64,000 bases of DNA from contig NC_067478.1 in the NCBI RefSeq assembly GCF_947179515.1, positions 26,466,266 to 26,530,265 of the forward strand, read 5' to 3'. Of this stretch, positions 11,525-23,808 are shown one piece after another. Origin of the DNA: Apodemus sylvaticus (taxonomy: Eukaryota; Chordata; Mammalia; Rodentia; Muridae). A model generated the notes under the pieces. That model had not been told where the DNA came from. It saw only the letters and a program-made list of their open reading frames with translations, and made no database searches. Both the position numbers and the translations under genes were made by a program. Numbering within the stretch: the first letter of the stretch is position 1; every line of letters starts with the position of its first letter.

Positions 11525-12259
11525 AGAAGCCCCTGGTGGAGAGATGTATACTTCATGAATAAGAGATCCAAACAGGAAATATCCAAAGACCCACCACACA
11601 GTGACCCATTTCCTCCAGTTCAGTCCTCTAAATTCCCAGAACATCAACCAAATAGCGCAAGCAGCTGGGGTTCCAAACGTTCAAATACTAAGCCCATGGG
11701 GAACATTACCAATTGAAATCATAACAGAACCACTGGTGACATAGAGAAGACACTGACCATGACAAGCACACTGATGCATGTCACAAGAGGCATTTTTGCT
11801 TTCCTAACCCCTTGTGAGCATCCTCCCAGGCCCCGTCTGCCCTCCATCAGTCTCCTGCTAGCTAGCCTCCTCTCCTCTTCCTTCTCAGATAGATGTAAAA
11901 AAGGATGGGCTTTTGCTTTTCTCCTGGAAGAACCGTTTCATCACCCTCCCTTCCTGGCCTGATATCCCACCAAAACCCACCTCCACCATCCTACCCCAAG
12001 GTGCAGACTCTGGTACCTAACCACCGTGCATACCATCAGTGTTCTTTCCACTTGATGTCAGGCCAACGTATTGGTCACGTTGGATTATATATTTTCTCTT
12101 TTGTGTCACAGAGTCAATAAAGAGACAAAGGGGCCCTCATCTGATAAGTGGAGCTTTATTGGTTCACCTTGATAACTTGTGCATACACCCCATCTGTGCC
12201 CTTCTGTTTCAAGGTATCTTAGAAAAAGCACTTCTTACTTACAGCACCATTATACCTTG
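11525..12259. other. Unique sequence, no gene seen
   Basis: No recognised repeat or coding region; the open frames are short and mutually overlapping. Confidence 0.5.
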
Positions 12260-12390
12260 ACAGTCTCACTGACCCTTTGCTTCTTTTGTACAGTGTTGAT
12301 AATGGAACCTTACTTAAGGCGTCTTCTTGATGATTAAATGGGATGATGCCTTTCAAATGTCTGCCACGGTGTCCAGACCTTTGGGTATTC
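12260..12390 (+). repeat. MIR SINE fragment
   Basis: The order of TCTCACTGACCCTTTGC, GATAATGGAACCTTACTTA, GATTAAATGGGATGATGCC and a CCACGGTGTCC block matches the central and 3' parts of MIR in sense orientation. Confidence 0.65.
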
Positions 12391-12594
12391 CCTAACTAAA
12401 TTTCACCATGTCCATTCAACACTCCAAAATAATAAGTAGTGTGGGTCACACCTCATCCACTCATGTCTTCCTTCATTCTCTCACTAAGTGAACTCATTTA
12501 TTCATTGAGTGATAGGTGCTCTTCTCACCTTCTCAATGGAGACTGCAGAAAGAGAGGAAGGGGCCAGGGGTGATGTTCTCACATTTTCTAAAGG

Positions 12595-12795
12595 TATATT
12601 TTGGTCCAAGACTTTACCGATGTTTTCCAATTTAATTCTTCCAATGACTTCAGGAGAAAGTCCATTTCATCCCTGTTTCATACATGAAAAAGCTGAACCC
12701 AGAGGCATCAGCTCTCCTGTTCAAGGCCACACAGCTGACGATGCCCAGACGTCATGCTCTGAGCCCGTGCCCGCTGCACTAAGCCAAATTCCTGC
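12595..12795 (-). repeat. MIR SINE, nearly full core
   Basis: The plus strand carries TTTCATCCCTGTTTCATACA, AAGCTGAACCCAGAGG, AAGGCCACACAGCTGACGAT and GAGCCCGTGCCCGCTGCACT, the complement of the MIR body in the right order. It is the best preserved MIR in the window. The 163-codon frame at 12509-13000 passes through it and is rejected as a gene. Confidence 0.8.
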
Positions 12796-15049
12796 CCGCA
12801 CTGAGAAACGCCAGCTTTGGAGAATCAAATGTTGCCTTTGCAAAAGCCAAACCTGCAGGTGCCAGAGCTGGTGGCAAAGGCTTGTTTCCCTCGGTCTAAA
12901 ACAACCCCCGCCCCAACACACCAGATACAAATTAACCCCCTGGTTAAATAAGCAGTTTCAAAAATTAAAAAAAAAAAAAAAAACCGCATTAAAAATGTAA
13001 GCCAGGGAGTGACGAAGAGCCAGCAGGAGATGCCTTAGAAACTAGGGCAGACATGTCTCCTCTCCCAGAACGGTGACACCAGAAAATGGTCTCAGGACCT
13101 TTGTAGACACATACCCCCAAATCCTGAGACCTAAAACTGCCCTGGGAACATTGGGACATGGGGACTCAGAGAAGTGTGTAACCTTGGGTCACTTATCTAG
13201 CCATTGCCCCAAGATGCCCACAGTTCCTTATAGAGTGTCTGGATTCACAGACAAGTGGAAGAGAGAGAGAAAATTAAATGGGCTCATAGATAAGTACACT
13301 TTCCGTGAGATCTACAAGGAGGCACATCTGAAGCCATGAGCAACATCTGTCTAGAGCCATGAGCAACATCTGCGGAGGAATACAAGATATTCAGGGATTC
13401 TTGAGATACCCGTGGGTCTACGCCTTTGGAGACCTCCCGCCGCCTACATAAGCTAGGTCACAATGATCAGAAAGGCTCTTTGCCTCTCCGTCTTCCCTGG
13501 AGATGCTCGCTCCACACTGCTCCTGTATTTCCTCCAGGGCAGTCTGCCACTCAGGCACAACAGGGAATGTGTGGTGCAGGTGCGGGAACCTCCCACCTGG
13601 GCTTGGATTTTGTCACTCAAGGTGAGTTTCTGCTCACCTGCGGAAACTGGCTGCAAGACCTGAAGCCCGGTGTGAAACTAATGTGCACAGCTCTTGCCGC
13701 TTCCTGGGAGCTGCCCGGAGCTCCTGTCACAATTCATGCCTCGTAGAATTTTGCAGTCCCTGGCTCATGCATGCATGCATAAGACGTAGCTAGACATGGG
13801 GGTATGGGTAGTGATGCTCATCACAGAGAAACAGGCTGCTTTCTGGAAAATGTGGCTATTCATCTACAATACAGGTGATGTACAGCCATGAGCTGCCTCT
13901 GACAAGACTTTAGATGCTGGAAAGACTGCATTGTGCGTTTTCCTTTTGTGAATAAATGATAAAGTAAGGCTTCATTTTATACAAATACATCACTCTGTCA
14001 ATTGGGAGGAGAACACTTTGGTTCTAAAATGATCTCAGTGCACACTCTCCTTCCCAACAGCTGCTGGGACGCAACCATCAAAACCTACTTCTAACACATT
14101 TTGACCCAAACACAACTTGAAGCAGATTCTCCCCCTCACAGAAGCCTCCCACTCAGGAAATGTGTTCAACGGGGAGCAGGAACAGAATTCTCAGTAGCAA
14201 GACCTCTGGTGAGGGATTTCACAGATGGGTGGTCTGTGTGTGTGTCCAGCATGTGTGGACCAATTTTTGCTGCCAGATTTTCTCAGCTCGTGTAGTAAAT
14301 ATTGTGTCTGGACCGAGGAAGGAGCTAGTCTTCCCAAGTGTGCCTCTCTGGGTGTGATAAAGAAGAGACACCTCTGGCAAGAAAAATAAATGTGAGGTAA
14401 CAGTTTCCAAACTGTGTGCTGTCCGGGGTGAGGGAGCAAGCTGAGCCTGCACCATCAGCCCACTGGGAATACAATCTGGGCCTCTGCAATGAGGACCTCT
14501 GGAGGATTTGGCTCCGTATACAGAAAGTCTTAACCGAGGACAGATGGCCGGGAATGTATTCTCTTGACATAAATGCTCCCTGGGGAGAGAGAACAGACCA
14601 GCCTGGGGGTGTTTGCCTCCTGAGTGAGAGACATAGAATGAGGAGACAGCCCAAGGATGTACCCACTCAGAACCATGCCATTTAGACATACACTGTGTGG
14701 CTACAGGATTTACATTCTTGTATGAAAAGACATTTCTCAAACTGCATCTGTTTTGGGTAAAATCAAGACCTTCAGAACAACCATAATCTTGTCCAACTCT
14801 GTTAAGTCTTATTTTGATTAATGCAGCAGAGCAATAAGGCTTGTGGGGGAGGGGATAGGATGAGGGATGGATGAGTGGAAAGAGACAGGATGCAGCAAAG
14901 CCAGCTCCGCAGCTCGCTTCAGTTCCTTTATAGATTCAACTGACTACCTGCCCCTAGAAGCATTGCAGGCCTGGCTCACAGTGTCACGTGTGTATCAATA
15001 GGTGGCAGAGAGGAGAGAGGCTGCGCCTACACTCAGTGTTCTGACCTGT
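12796..15049. other. Unique sequence, no gene seen
   Basis: Contains an A-run near 12968-12983, an 18-bp direct repeat (AGCCATGAGCAACATCTG at 13332-13349 and 13355-13372) and a short ATGC-repeat near 13766-13780. Overlapping frames of up to 173 codons between 14191 and 14740 lie in competing frames on both strands with no similarity that I can recognise. Confidence 0.5.
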
Positions 15050-15609
15050 GAACCTCCGAATAATTAGCAACCTAACATCCCTAGAAAAAAAAATCAAGCC
15101 TGAGTCAACCACCAGTTCAGCACCAGAGGCCAAAGACAGAGAGCTAGCCTGAGAGGACCACCAGTCCAGCTCGGGCAGGCCCCTATGGCTCTCAAGATTG
15201 GGAGCAAGCAGGAGACTAATGCCCACCGCCTGAGAATGAGGGCCACCGGGGGTGGGGGTGAGGGTGAGCCTGAGACAGACGACACTTGCATGGGGCCACT
15301 TGGGCAGCCAGGCCAGGCAAGGAACAAGCTTGAGATAACCACCAATCAGGGACCTTGCAGGCCTGGAGGGGACAGGCAGACAATGTCTGAGATGAACCGC
15401 CCCCCCCCACACACACACACTCTGCTCCATAATGCACAAACAGGGCATAGAACTCCTGAGACCACCACTCCTGAGACAGCCCCAGACAGCCAGAGACCTC
15501 AGCAGCCTCTAAGAGGAGCAAGTAATTGGTAGAGGGATGAAAGAGAAAGAGAAGGGTGTGGGCACAATGAAGAGAGGCAGAACTGGAGACCTGAGAGTAG
15601 TGAAGAACA

Positions 15610-16809
15610 GCTTAATTTGAGTAGCTAGTGATGCCACAGGGGATCCTGGCCTACACTAGCATCAGGGGTCACATTTAGGTCCCTAGGCCTGAAGTAGTAG
15701 GGGTCCGTTACCACTAAAGGCCAGACAGAAGTTCCTGGTGCCCCCATCCCCCGAGGACTTACTAATGTCTGGGGGCAGGGGGTGAAGAACTGGATCCACT
15801 TCTCACCTGGGCAGCACAGAAGAGCTGACCCTGGGTGAGCGGGAGGGGTGGGACAGGAGGGCAAATCAGTGAGCATGAGAGAGCTGGCCCCACACCATGT
15901 CTGCTGTGCAGTGACATCAGTGAGGAAGAAATCCCCTCCCTTTTGCCCTCACCAAGGTGTTGAGCAGGAAAGTTGACCCCAATGGAGTCGTGAGAGCAGG
16001 AGAGCTTGTCTTGCCCCTCACCTGTTGCAGCATTTGAGAGAGCAGGCCCTGCCCCTCATCTGGGCAGCACAATAGAACTGATCATGGTGGTAGGGTGCAG
16101 TGAAAAACTAGTCCTGAGGGTGTGAGTGTGGGACAGCCAGCCCTGCCTTTCATCTGCTATGTGGTGGCAGTGACGCCCTCTTCCCTCGACATTTATGGCA
16201 GGGAAGAGAGCTGGTCCTGGGGTTAGGAGAGTAGGAGAGCCAGCCATGTCCCTCATGGGCTGTAACACTGGTCCCTCATGGGCTGGTCCTGTCCCTCCTA
16301 CGGGCAGCAGGGTAGAGCTAGCCTTGGCAGAGCAGGGGTTGCTGGTGAGTCAGTCCTGAGGGCGTGAAAGCAGGAGAGCCAGTGGGTTGAGAAGCTTAGA
16401 TACCTCTCAGGCCCGGATCTAAGGCCTTGAATTGGTCCACCCCAACATCTACCCCATCCATGAACTACTGGAGTACATGAAGGGGCCTGCCCTATAGAGA
16501 TCCAACACTACAGAATCTCCATGACACAGAGAAGCACAGGCTATCCAAGGGGAATCCCAGTGAGGTTCCAGTCTCAACAAAGTAGCAGAAGCCAAGGGGC
16601 TTCACACGAAACCAACAAGTCACTGAAATGAATATTTGCAAGCAAAGAAGTGTGGACAAAAGGGTATACTGTGAGACACACTGTGACACTATAGCTTCTA
16701 CAACAAGAATTTTTTTCTCTGTTAATGGGTAGTTCCAAGGGTGGGAGATGAGTGGGACTGGGGTGCATACTGTGAAATTAATAAAGAACCAATAAAAGTT
16801 TAAAAAAAT
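15610..16809 (+). repeat. Rodent dispersed repeat with internal subrepeats
   Basis: Phrases such as GGGCAGCACAGAAGAGCTGA recur in altered form about every 100-250 bp (for example near 15810 and 16063). The 3' end reads AATAAAGAACCAATAAAAG then an A-rich run, like a polyadenylated retroposed end. I recognise the pattern as a dispersed mouse repeat, possibly of the MurSatRep1 type, but cannot name it with certainty. The left edge is unclear; a related decayed stretch may begin near 15050. No intact coding frame is present. Confidence 0.5.
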
Positions 16810-16885
16810 AACTCAATTGACTGTAAAACAGAAATTGCAACTCAGAAATGACAGAAAACACTCTAAGGCTTCATCATTTAAGAAT

Positions 16886-16889
<4 letters not shown>

Positions 16890-16946
<57 letters not shown>

Positions 16947-17003
16947 GAGAAGGAGAAGAAGGAGGAGGAGGAGGAGAAGGGGGAGGAGGGGGAGAGAGAG
17001 AGA
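16890..17003. repeat. (GA)n / (GGA)n purine tract
   Basis: About 54 bp of pure GA followed by GGA- and GGGGA-rich purine sequence, all on the plus strand. Long polypurine mirror tracts can adopt triplex DNA. Confidence 0.95.
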
Positions 17004-17079
17004 TACAGAAAGAGAAGATTTGTTTAAAAATTAGCCACTAAAAAATCCACAGTTAAAAACTGCATGATTATTATATAAA

Positions 17080-17600
17080 TGAAGGGATCATTCAGAATGA
17101 ATACAAATAGCTATGCATGTGTGAGAGCAAGACTGAAGCAGAGAGGCAGACAGACAGCAAGAATGACTAAGTAAAGCCTACATGTTCTAAACAGGAACCC
17201 ACACACCTAAAAGTGTCGTTTAAATTCTTTAGATATCATTATCAAAATCTACGAGAGATTGTTCACCAGCTGAAAAGAGACCGCCATGATTGTCAGAACT
17301 CAAAAGAACACTTGACCAAGTAAATGACTACATTATTCACAGAAGGAACTTGAGAGACTAGAAAGTATATAAAATCTTCTCAAAATCATTGATAATTTTA
17401 CACAGGCAAATTTAGCATCACAGATCTGTCAGATTGGGGCAACCCAGAAAGAGAGAGGGGGGTAGAGACAATGCTGGTGAGGCCTGGAGACCCTCGTGCA
17501 CTACTGATGAGAGCAAAGTCAAAGACAATGACTCCAGAAATCCAGCAATTCCTTCTTGACAATCCCTAGAGAAACTTTCAAGTGTTCGTAAATGAAAGAC
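17080..17600 (+). mobile_element. Old L1 (L1M-type) ORF2 fragment
   Basis: Around 17470-17590 the order of an AATGCTGGTGAGGCCTGGAG block, CCCTCGTGCACTACTGATGA and GAAATCCAGCAATTCC follows the 3' part of mammalian L1 ORF2 in sense orientation. The upstream part to 17080 is A-rich and less certain. The frame is destroyed by many stops. Confidence 0.5.
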
Positions 17601-17925
17601 ATAGCATGAAATGCTATGTCAAGGCGTCTGGGCAGATGGGTGATGAGTGCATGGAGTGGGTCTGCAGTGGAGGGGAGTGAGAAGATGCCAGACGGGCACA
17701 GATTGGCAGTTCTACATGCCCTGCTGTCTCCTCTTTCAAGACTCAGGTACTCATTCGTCCGGCTCCTAGGAATGTCCGGCTGGCTTCTCTCTATTTGGCC
17801 CTGATTCCCTCTGTTCTTCCCAGTGTTCAATTCTGACGAGATTACCAATAAACTCTCTCCATGCCTATTTCTATCTCAGAGTCTGTCCGAGGAAAGCCAA
17901 CATAAGACACCGCAACATGGGAAAA
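17601..17925 (+). repeat. LTR-like fragment
   Basis: The stretch ends with ACCAATAAACTCTCTCC, a CAGAGTCTGTCCGAGG block and ATAAGACA, resembling the polyadenylation region and 3' edge of a mammalian LTR. It lies between L1M-like flanks, suggesting an insertion. Family not assigned. Confidence 0.35.
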
Positions 17926-19739
17926 TTATGCAAGCATAGTTACAAAGGAAGGCAAAAATTAAGTGATAGAACGATTTCTAACCCACTAGTGTTCATATAA
18001 GTGATTAAGTACACAGGAAATTATACATATTCTAAAAATGTATACACATAAAAGACAATATCAATACATAAAAATATTGACTAGTCAAGGGAGACTAGGC
18101 AGGTAAGAATGGGTCCATTAAGAGAGACCACTATGACAATGGAACATGAATCAAGAGTCTCAGCCAATAAATCTTGTGGCAACTGAGAAATTGCTACAAG
18201 TTTTAGTTGATAAATAAAAGGCAGGTAGTTCAGGACACAGAATTGTATACAGAGACGACAAGAATTTCCACAACCTTTATGATAATGTTATTAACCCAAG
18301 GTAAGAAAGCAAATGCTGCAATCCACTTGCTTCTAGAAGGATCTAGAGCCTCCCTCAGCCCATGAGCCTCTGTTTCCAGTATAGCATTCAACTCTCAGAC
18401 TGGCTAGTCCTGAGTCACAGTGTCCTTCAGTCTGCCCTGATGTCTCATCAGAGCAGGTACAATAGACAGTTTGCATTTCTGTTTTTGTGACTGCTGTGCC
18501 TTTAACAGAATTAGTCTGGAACATGCATAATTGTGATATTTCTTTAGCAAATCTATGGACTAGAGAAGTGTGGCCCCATGCCTCGAAATGTCAAACACAA
18601 GCAGCATTTGCTATTGACAAAAGAAGCTGGTCTCTGTTAGAGACTTAAATCAGCTGGGTGGATGTTCAGTGATCCAGTAACAGCTGGATCGTCACCAAGA
18701 CTCCTTCCCTCCTCTTTCTTGCAAGTTTTTGTCACTACAAGGCTCCCATTTATGTGGCACACAAGGGAACTTTAGACTGTGGAAGGGGGCCATCCATTCC
18801 CAAAACCAACCTGGCAGGAGAAGAAATAGTCTAGGAGACATTGATAACCTCCCCTCCTGCTATCAGGGTGTGATACAATGAACCCCAAAGATTTAAAATT
18901 TCCCTGGGAAGTCACACTGTGGGGAAAGAAAAGGAAGAAGCCCTCATGTAAATGAGAGGAAAATATATCATTCAGGAGGAGATTTCATGTGGTTTTGACA
19001 GCCAATGAAACCAAAACCTTGATTTTTGAAGCCAAGGTAACCCTGGACAAGAGACCTGAGACGATGATGATGGATCCGTGATGGGGGAGGGGCACACATT
19101 GGCCGGGACCTCTAAATTATATGTATTCTTGCCCTCTATTTAAACTCCATGTCAGTACCCCAAAGTCACAGTGGTCACTGGGGCCCATAGTTTGTTCCTC
19201 TTCCTAATGGTGCCAATATTCAACAAACCTCCGTCTACCCCTTCTACTGTTGTCTTTTTAATTAGCATGCTGGGGACCAGTGACCTTGCTCAGGTTCTTG
19301 GAGATGCCAGCACACAAGCTTTCATCCCGAAAGCTCCAATACCACTCCCAGATCTGCCTTCAGAAGCTTCCTGGGAGCCATGCAGCACGTGGCCTGGGAA
19401 CCATCAGTGAGCAAGAGATGGAGGCTCTTGTAGGAGAGTCTCTTGGCTGTGGATTTCACACAAGCGAGACCCAAAAGACCCAAAAGAGAGGCAGCAATTT
19501 ATAGTCTGGGTAATATGGTGCACCTTTCCTTGCATTAGTCTGTTTGCACCTGCCTACCTTCCCCTGCCAAATTACCCAAGAGTCCTTCTCATTTTATGAA
19601 AAACAAAATCATATATCTATGGAAGATGATCAAATTGAGCCTGAGAAGAGTCCAGCATATTTTCCTTATAGGGAAAAAAAAACAGAATAGGAGATCAACT
19701 AGAAATCACTTTAACATCTGAATGGAATAAAATTACTTT
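17926..19739. other. Unassigned AT-rich, then unique sequence
   Basis: 17926-18250 is AT-rich and may continue the L1M flank. 18251-19739 shows no recognised element and no convincing coding frame. Confidence 0.45.
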
Positions 19740-20169
19740 AATATTTGAATGGAATATTTTAACAATTCTTTCAGAATTTCAGACAATATGTTTGGTCACA
19801 TCCACCCCACCCCTTCCCAGAACTCCTCTCAGATTTCCCCCCACCTCCCTAGCCCCAAGCTCAGCTTCATACAGACTTTATTTTTTTTTAACAAAACAAA
19901 AAGTCGAATTTGTGCTGCTCATATACTCCTGGGTATAGGGCCAAATGGAACATAGTTGACTGACCAGGGACCATATCCTCAAAAAAAAGTTGACTCTTCC
20001 TTTCCCAGAAATCATCAGCTATGTGTAGGTTCTCAGTTAGGGATCAGGGCTCATGACCCCTTTCCTGTTCTACTCTAGAATATTGACTGGCCTGAGCCCT
20101 TATGCAGGCAAGCACAACTGCTGTGAGTTCATAAGTACAGTCTTGTATGTCTAGATGAGATTGTTACGT

Positions 20170-20214
<45 letters not shown>

Positions 20215-20830
20215 ACACCACACAGCAGCCTCTAGCTTAACAATATATTTTCCTCCTCTTTCATTATTGTCCCTGAGCCTTGGTCATGGAGAATGCTAGC
20301 AACATTCCCTATGTGGCTGATCAGTCCACGGGCATTTATTCCTTACACTATGCCTGTTGGGAGCTTCTGCCTTGACCACTGTCCACTACAAAGAAACTTA
20401 TCTGATGAGGTCTGACAGCTCTACTTATCTTATCTACTTATCTATAGGTAGAGACACAAATATAAAAGGCAATTTGATACTATGTCAGTCTAGCAAAATG
20501 TAGTAGTAGGTTCATCCCTGGGGCTTGTAAGCTCCCCAAGCATGGGCTCTTGGCCAGATTAACAGTACCAGGCGAGTGTGGAGTGGGTTTTGAGTGTATC
20601 ACATTTTTAAAAGATCTGTTGGTTACCCCCATAACATCCATGCCACTATTGCATCATGGCCTATCCTGCCATAATGGACAGTGTTGTAGTTTATAGCTAA
20701 GTAAAATGGTGGTCTTTCCCCACCCCACGCAGCCTACTCTGATTCTATGAGCACAAGCCAGCATGGGGAAAGTTTCATGGTAAGTGTGAATTTGATTTCT
20801 TCATGTCCTGTGACCAAAGTAAAATCAATT
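19740..20830 (-). mobile_element. Lx-type L1 3' UTR
   Basis: The plus strand reads as the complement of the rodent Lx L1 3' UTR in correct order for about 1.1 kb: the AATTTCAGACAATATG block, TGTGCTGCTCATATACTCCT, the GACTGGCCTGAGC block, CCCTGAGCCTTGGTCATGG, the CAAAGAAACTTATCTGATGA block and CATGTCCTGTGACCAAAGT at the far end. Lx is an old murine L1 subfamily. The 3' terminus is at the left, and a (CA)n tract interrupts it at 20173-20213. Confidence 0.8.
20173..20213. repeat. (CA)n microsatellite
   Basis: About 20 CA units within the Lx element. Confidence 0.97.
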
Positions 20831-20850
20831 TAAATATTACTTATTTACTT

Positions 20851-20876
20851 GTGTGTGTGTGTGTGTGTGTGTGTGT
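20851..20876. repeat. (GT)n microsatellite
   Basis: Thirteen GT units just beyond the end of the Lx block. Confidence 0.97.
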
Positions 20877-21877
20877 TTAACTATATAATAAACTTTATTC
20901 TGCTGACTACCTGTTAGCCGTATGCTCTGCTTTTGATCCCCACAGCTACCTTTGTTGTTGTCTGTTTAACACAGCTTTGTCCAGTAAGAGGAAGCCTTTG
21001 GGGAAAGGCATTCCTGAGTTAGAGGGCAAAGCTCTAGATAAAAAGTAGCTTTTGCCATCTCTTTCTTCTTCCGTTCCTGAGGGGGAGCGTGGATGAAGTT
21101 TTATGACCAACAGCCGCTTTGTAACCACAAAGGCATCACGCCTGAAGCATGAAGTCAGCCTGCGTGGAGGGTAACAAACCAGACAGGTGTGACCTGGCAC
21201 TGTGCTGCTTTCTGGAGCTCCACCGCCTTTCCTTGCTCCCACCGCCTCCCGCTACTCAGCAGACATTAGCTGGTTGTCTCCAGAGACAGATAGATTCGTG
21301 AAACCTTTGTTTTCTTATAGAGACTTAGATTTTCCTCACATTTTAATAGTCCTGTGAACTCAGAGCTGCTCTACAGTGTACACACATCCTATAGGACAAC
21401 TGCAGTTATAGTTTTTAACTGAGATTATAAATGGAGAGATGAGTAGATTATAGGTTAAGTTTCTCCTTAATTTCCAATATAAAATATATAACTAAATGTG
21501 AAACCCTACTTTAAACAAAGATTTCTCAAAGATGCCTTTTGAAAAGTCTGCTTGAGACATGACAGGGAGAGGGAATGACACACATGTGCTTCTCAAAAAC
21601 CGTAAGTGATTATTCCTGCCAATTTCAGCATCTATTCAGTCTCAAGGAACTAGATGCTGCTGGGATTAAGCTGTGCTTTAATTATTCATCTTATTTTTAA
21701 ACATAATAAGGGAGTAACTGATATGCTACAAAAACTGGCAACACTTTAAAATTATACTAAGGCAAAATAATATGAACCTAAGAAAATTATAAAATTAAAA
21801 CTTCTTCCATGAATAAGAAATTTTTTTTCAAGTTGGGGAAAAAGTATTTCTTTCTATCATGCCTGTGAAATGCAATC

Positions 21878-21879
<2 letters not shown>
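20877..21879. other. Unassigned sequence, no gene seen
   Basis: No recognised element. A 98-codon minus frame at 20946-21242 is the longest and has no recognisable similarity. Confidence 0.45.

Positions 21880-21927
<48 letters not shown>
21880..21927. repeat. (GA)n microsatellite
   Basis: About 24 uninterrupted GA units on the plus strand. Confidence 0.97.
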
Positions 21928-21929
<2 letters not shown>

Positions 21930-23719
21930 TATCCCCATCCCAAGGAGGAAAATCTTATATATGAGCTTTATTTTCTCTAAATCACTAATTCCAAATTATG
22001 AAAGTTTTTGTTGAATGCTTTTAATTCAAAAGAAATAAAAATTGTATCATATAGCAAAAGTAGGAAATTTAACAATTTATAGCCTAATAATTTCATTATA
22101 AAATTTAATGAGAAAAATGATAAATTTTGTTGATATTCAGTCCTTTATGAGTGACCATGTTTTCTCTTTGTGTAGTTAGTAGAGAAAGAAAGGCTAGAAG
22201 TATAAAGTATATTATGGCATATTTTAATTATTCCAAGATGGGGATTTATGAAAAATGCAAAGTAGCTCTTTATGGCTATGGCTTTTCTTATTTTCATATA
22301 AAAACAACAATAGAAATAGTCTAGTTATTCTTAATTACACTGATATTGGAAAATACATAATATCTCAAATAACTAGTTCAAAAAATAAATTGCTTCTGAT
22401 AAAACCAGACATTGGAAAAATCATATAGGTGCATCTCCACTTCACTGTGTTCAGACAATTTTAAGGAAGTCATTTTAGTAACACTTCTTAATATGAATTG
22501 TGAGGCATCTTCTCATTAATTTGTTGATGTTTTCCCACCTGCTAAATTAGTTTTTAGGAATCTAGATTCATATAATATGTAGTGGGACAGAGGCATTTGG
22601 TGTTTTCCATACACAGACATGCAAATCCCATGCAGTTAGATATGACTGCATAGCTAGTCCTGGTTCAAGAATGTGGATCAACCACATTCAATGTGAGTCG
22701 TTGTTGTCCAACCTTCAGCCCCGGGATTGTCTTCGGGGTAAGAGGTAAGAAGGTGTGGAATCAATGACACAGACTCTGGGAGCCAGGTGAGAAACAGAAG
22801 CAGGCTCGAGATATTGTGAATATAGGAAGTGCCTTTATGCCCTCCACCCATGGCCTGCTTGTCCGTAACTGCTGGTCCTAACAAACTTGCTGCCCTGGTC
22901 ACAGGCTCTGTCGTCTCCCGGTGTCAGGCTTCCAGGTTAGATGCGCTTGCTCCTCACTGTGCGTGCATGGGCCACTGCAGACTACCAGTCAGAACGTGCT
23001 GACTCACTCCTCCTACAAACAGTATCTATGTGTCTCTTCTGAGGCAAAGCATTTTGGGACTTCAGAGCCGGGATATGACAGAATCAACCCCACTCTTTTA
23101 CCTGAAAAGGGAAGCCAAGGGGAGTGTTCAGATGACAAAGACTCAAGAAGGTAGATTTCCGTCAGCCTGGATCCCTAAGAAAACCAGTGGTACACAATCC
23201 TTGGCAGCAACCGACGGTAGATGCAAACAGTGGTAAGAAACTTTTCTTGGATTGAGTTATACAATTGATGTCTGATTAATTACTCAAGATAATGGTTATA
23301 TTTCGTTATAAATAGAATTCAACATTAACTCAAATAAGAGTTGATATTGTAAATACACAAGTATATTCTTAAGCTAGTTCTCGGTTATAGGTCATAGAGA
23401 CACAGTTATCACCAGTAAGATCTGGATTTTATATTTAAGCGTGTTCTATTTTTGTTGCACAGACTGCCTGCACGCATCTAGAACTCAGCCCTGTGCTTTT
23501 GCATCTCTTTAGGTCACTCGGAGTGGAAAAAAATCAAAGGAAATAGAAGTAATTTTTCTTTCTAAATTATCAGCATAATAATCACATAATACCAACATGG
23601 AAAGTTGTCTTCAAGTATAAAACTTAAAGCATGTTTGGACCATTTGGGACACATGAACTGGGAAGTGTTCCTTGAAAACCCTCTGATCATATCCTGATGT
23701 AAAACCATGCTCAGATTCA
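21928..23719. other. AT-rich and unique sequence, no gene seen
   Basis: 21928-22560 is very AT-rich. 22660-22930 has an LTR-like look in minus orientation but no motif firm enough to call. The remaining frames are short. Confidence 0.45.
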
Positions 23720-23760
23720 GGAGAAAGAAAGAGGGGGGAAGGAGGAGGAGGAGGGAGGGA

Positions 23761-23804
<44 letters not shown>
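23720..23804. repeat. (GGA)n / (GA)n purine tract
   Basis: Purine-only sequence grading from GAAA through GGA into pure GA, ending at 23804. The Arg/Glu-rich plus and Leu/Ser-rich minus frames crossing it are artefacts. Confidence 0.95.

Positions 23805-23808
<4 letters not shown>

Noticed and set aside
11215..11562. 115-codon Tyr/Ile/Cys-rich open frame
   Set aside because: Pure microsatellite translation.
12509..13000. 163-codon plus-strand open frame
   Set aside because: Runs through a MIR and ends in a poly-Lys from an A-run.
14219..14740. 173-codon minus-strand open frame
   Set aside because: Overlaps three other frames of similar length on both strands and shows no recognisable domain or splice context.
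22660..22930. LTR-like stretch
   Set aside because: No terminal dinucleotides, polyadenylation signal or TSD could be placed with confidence.
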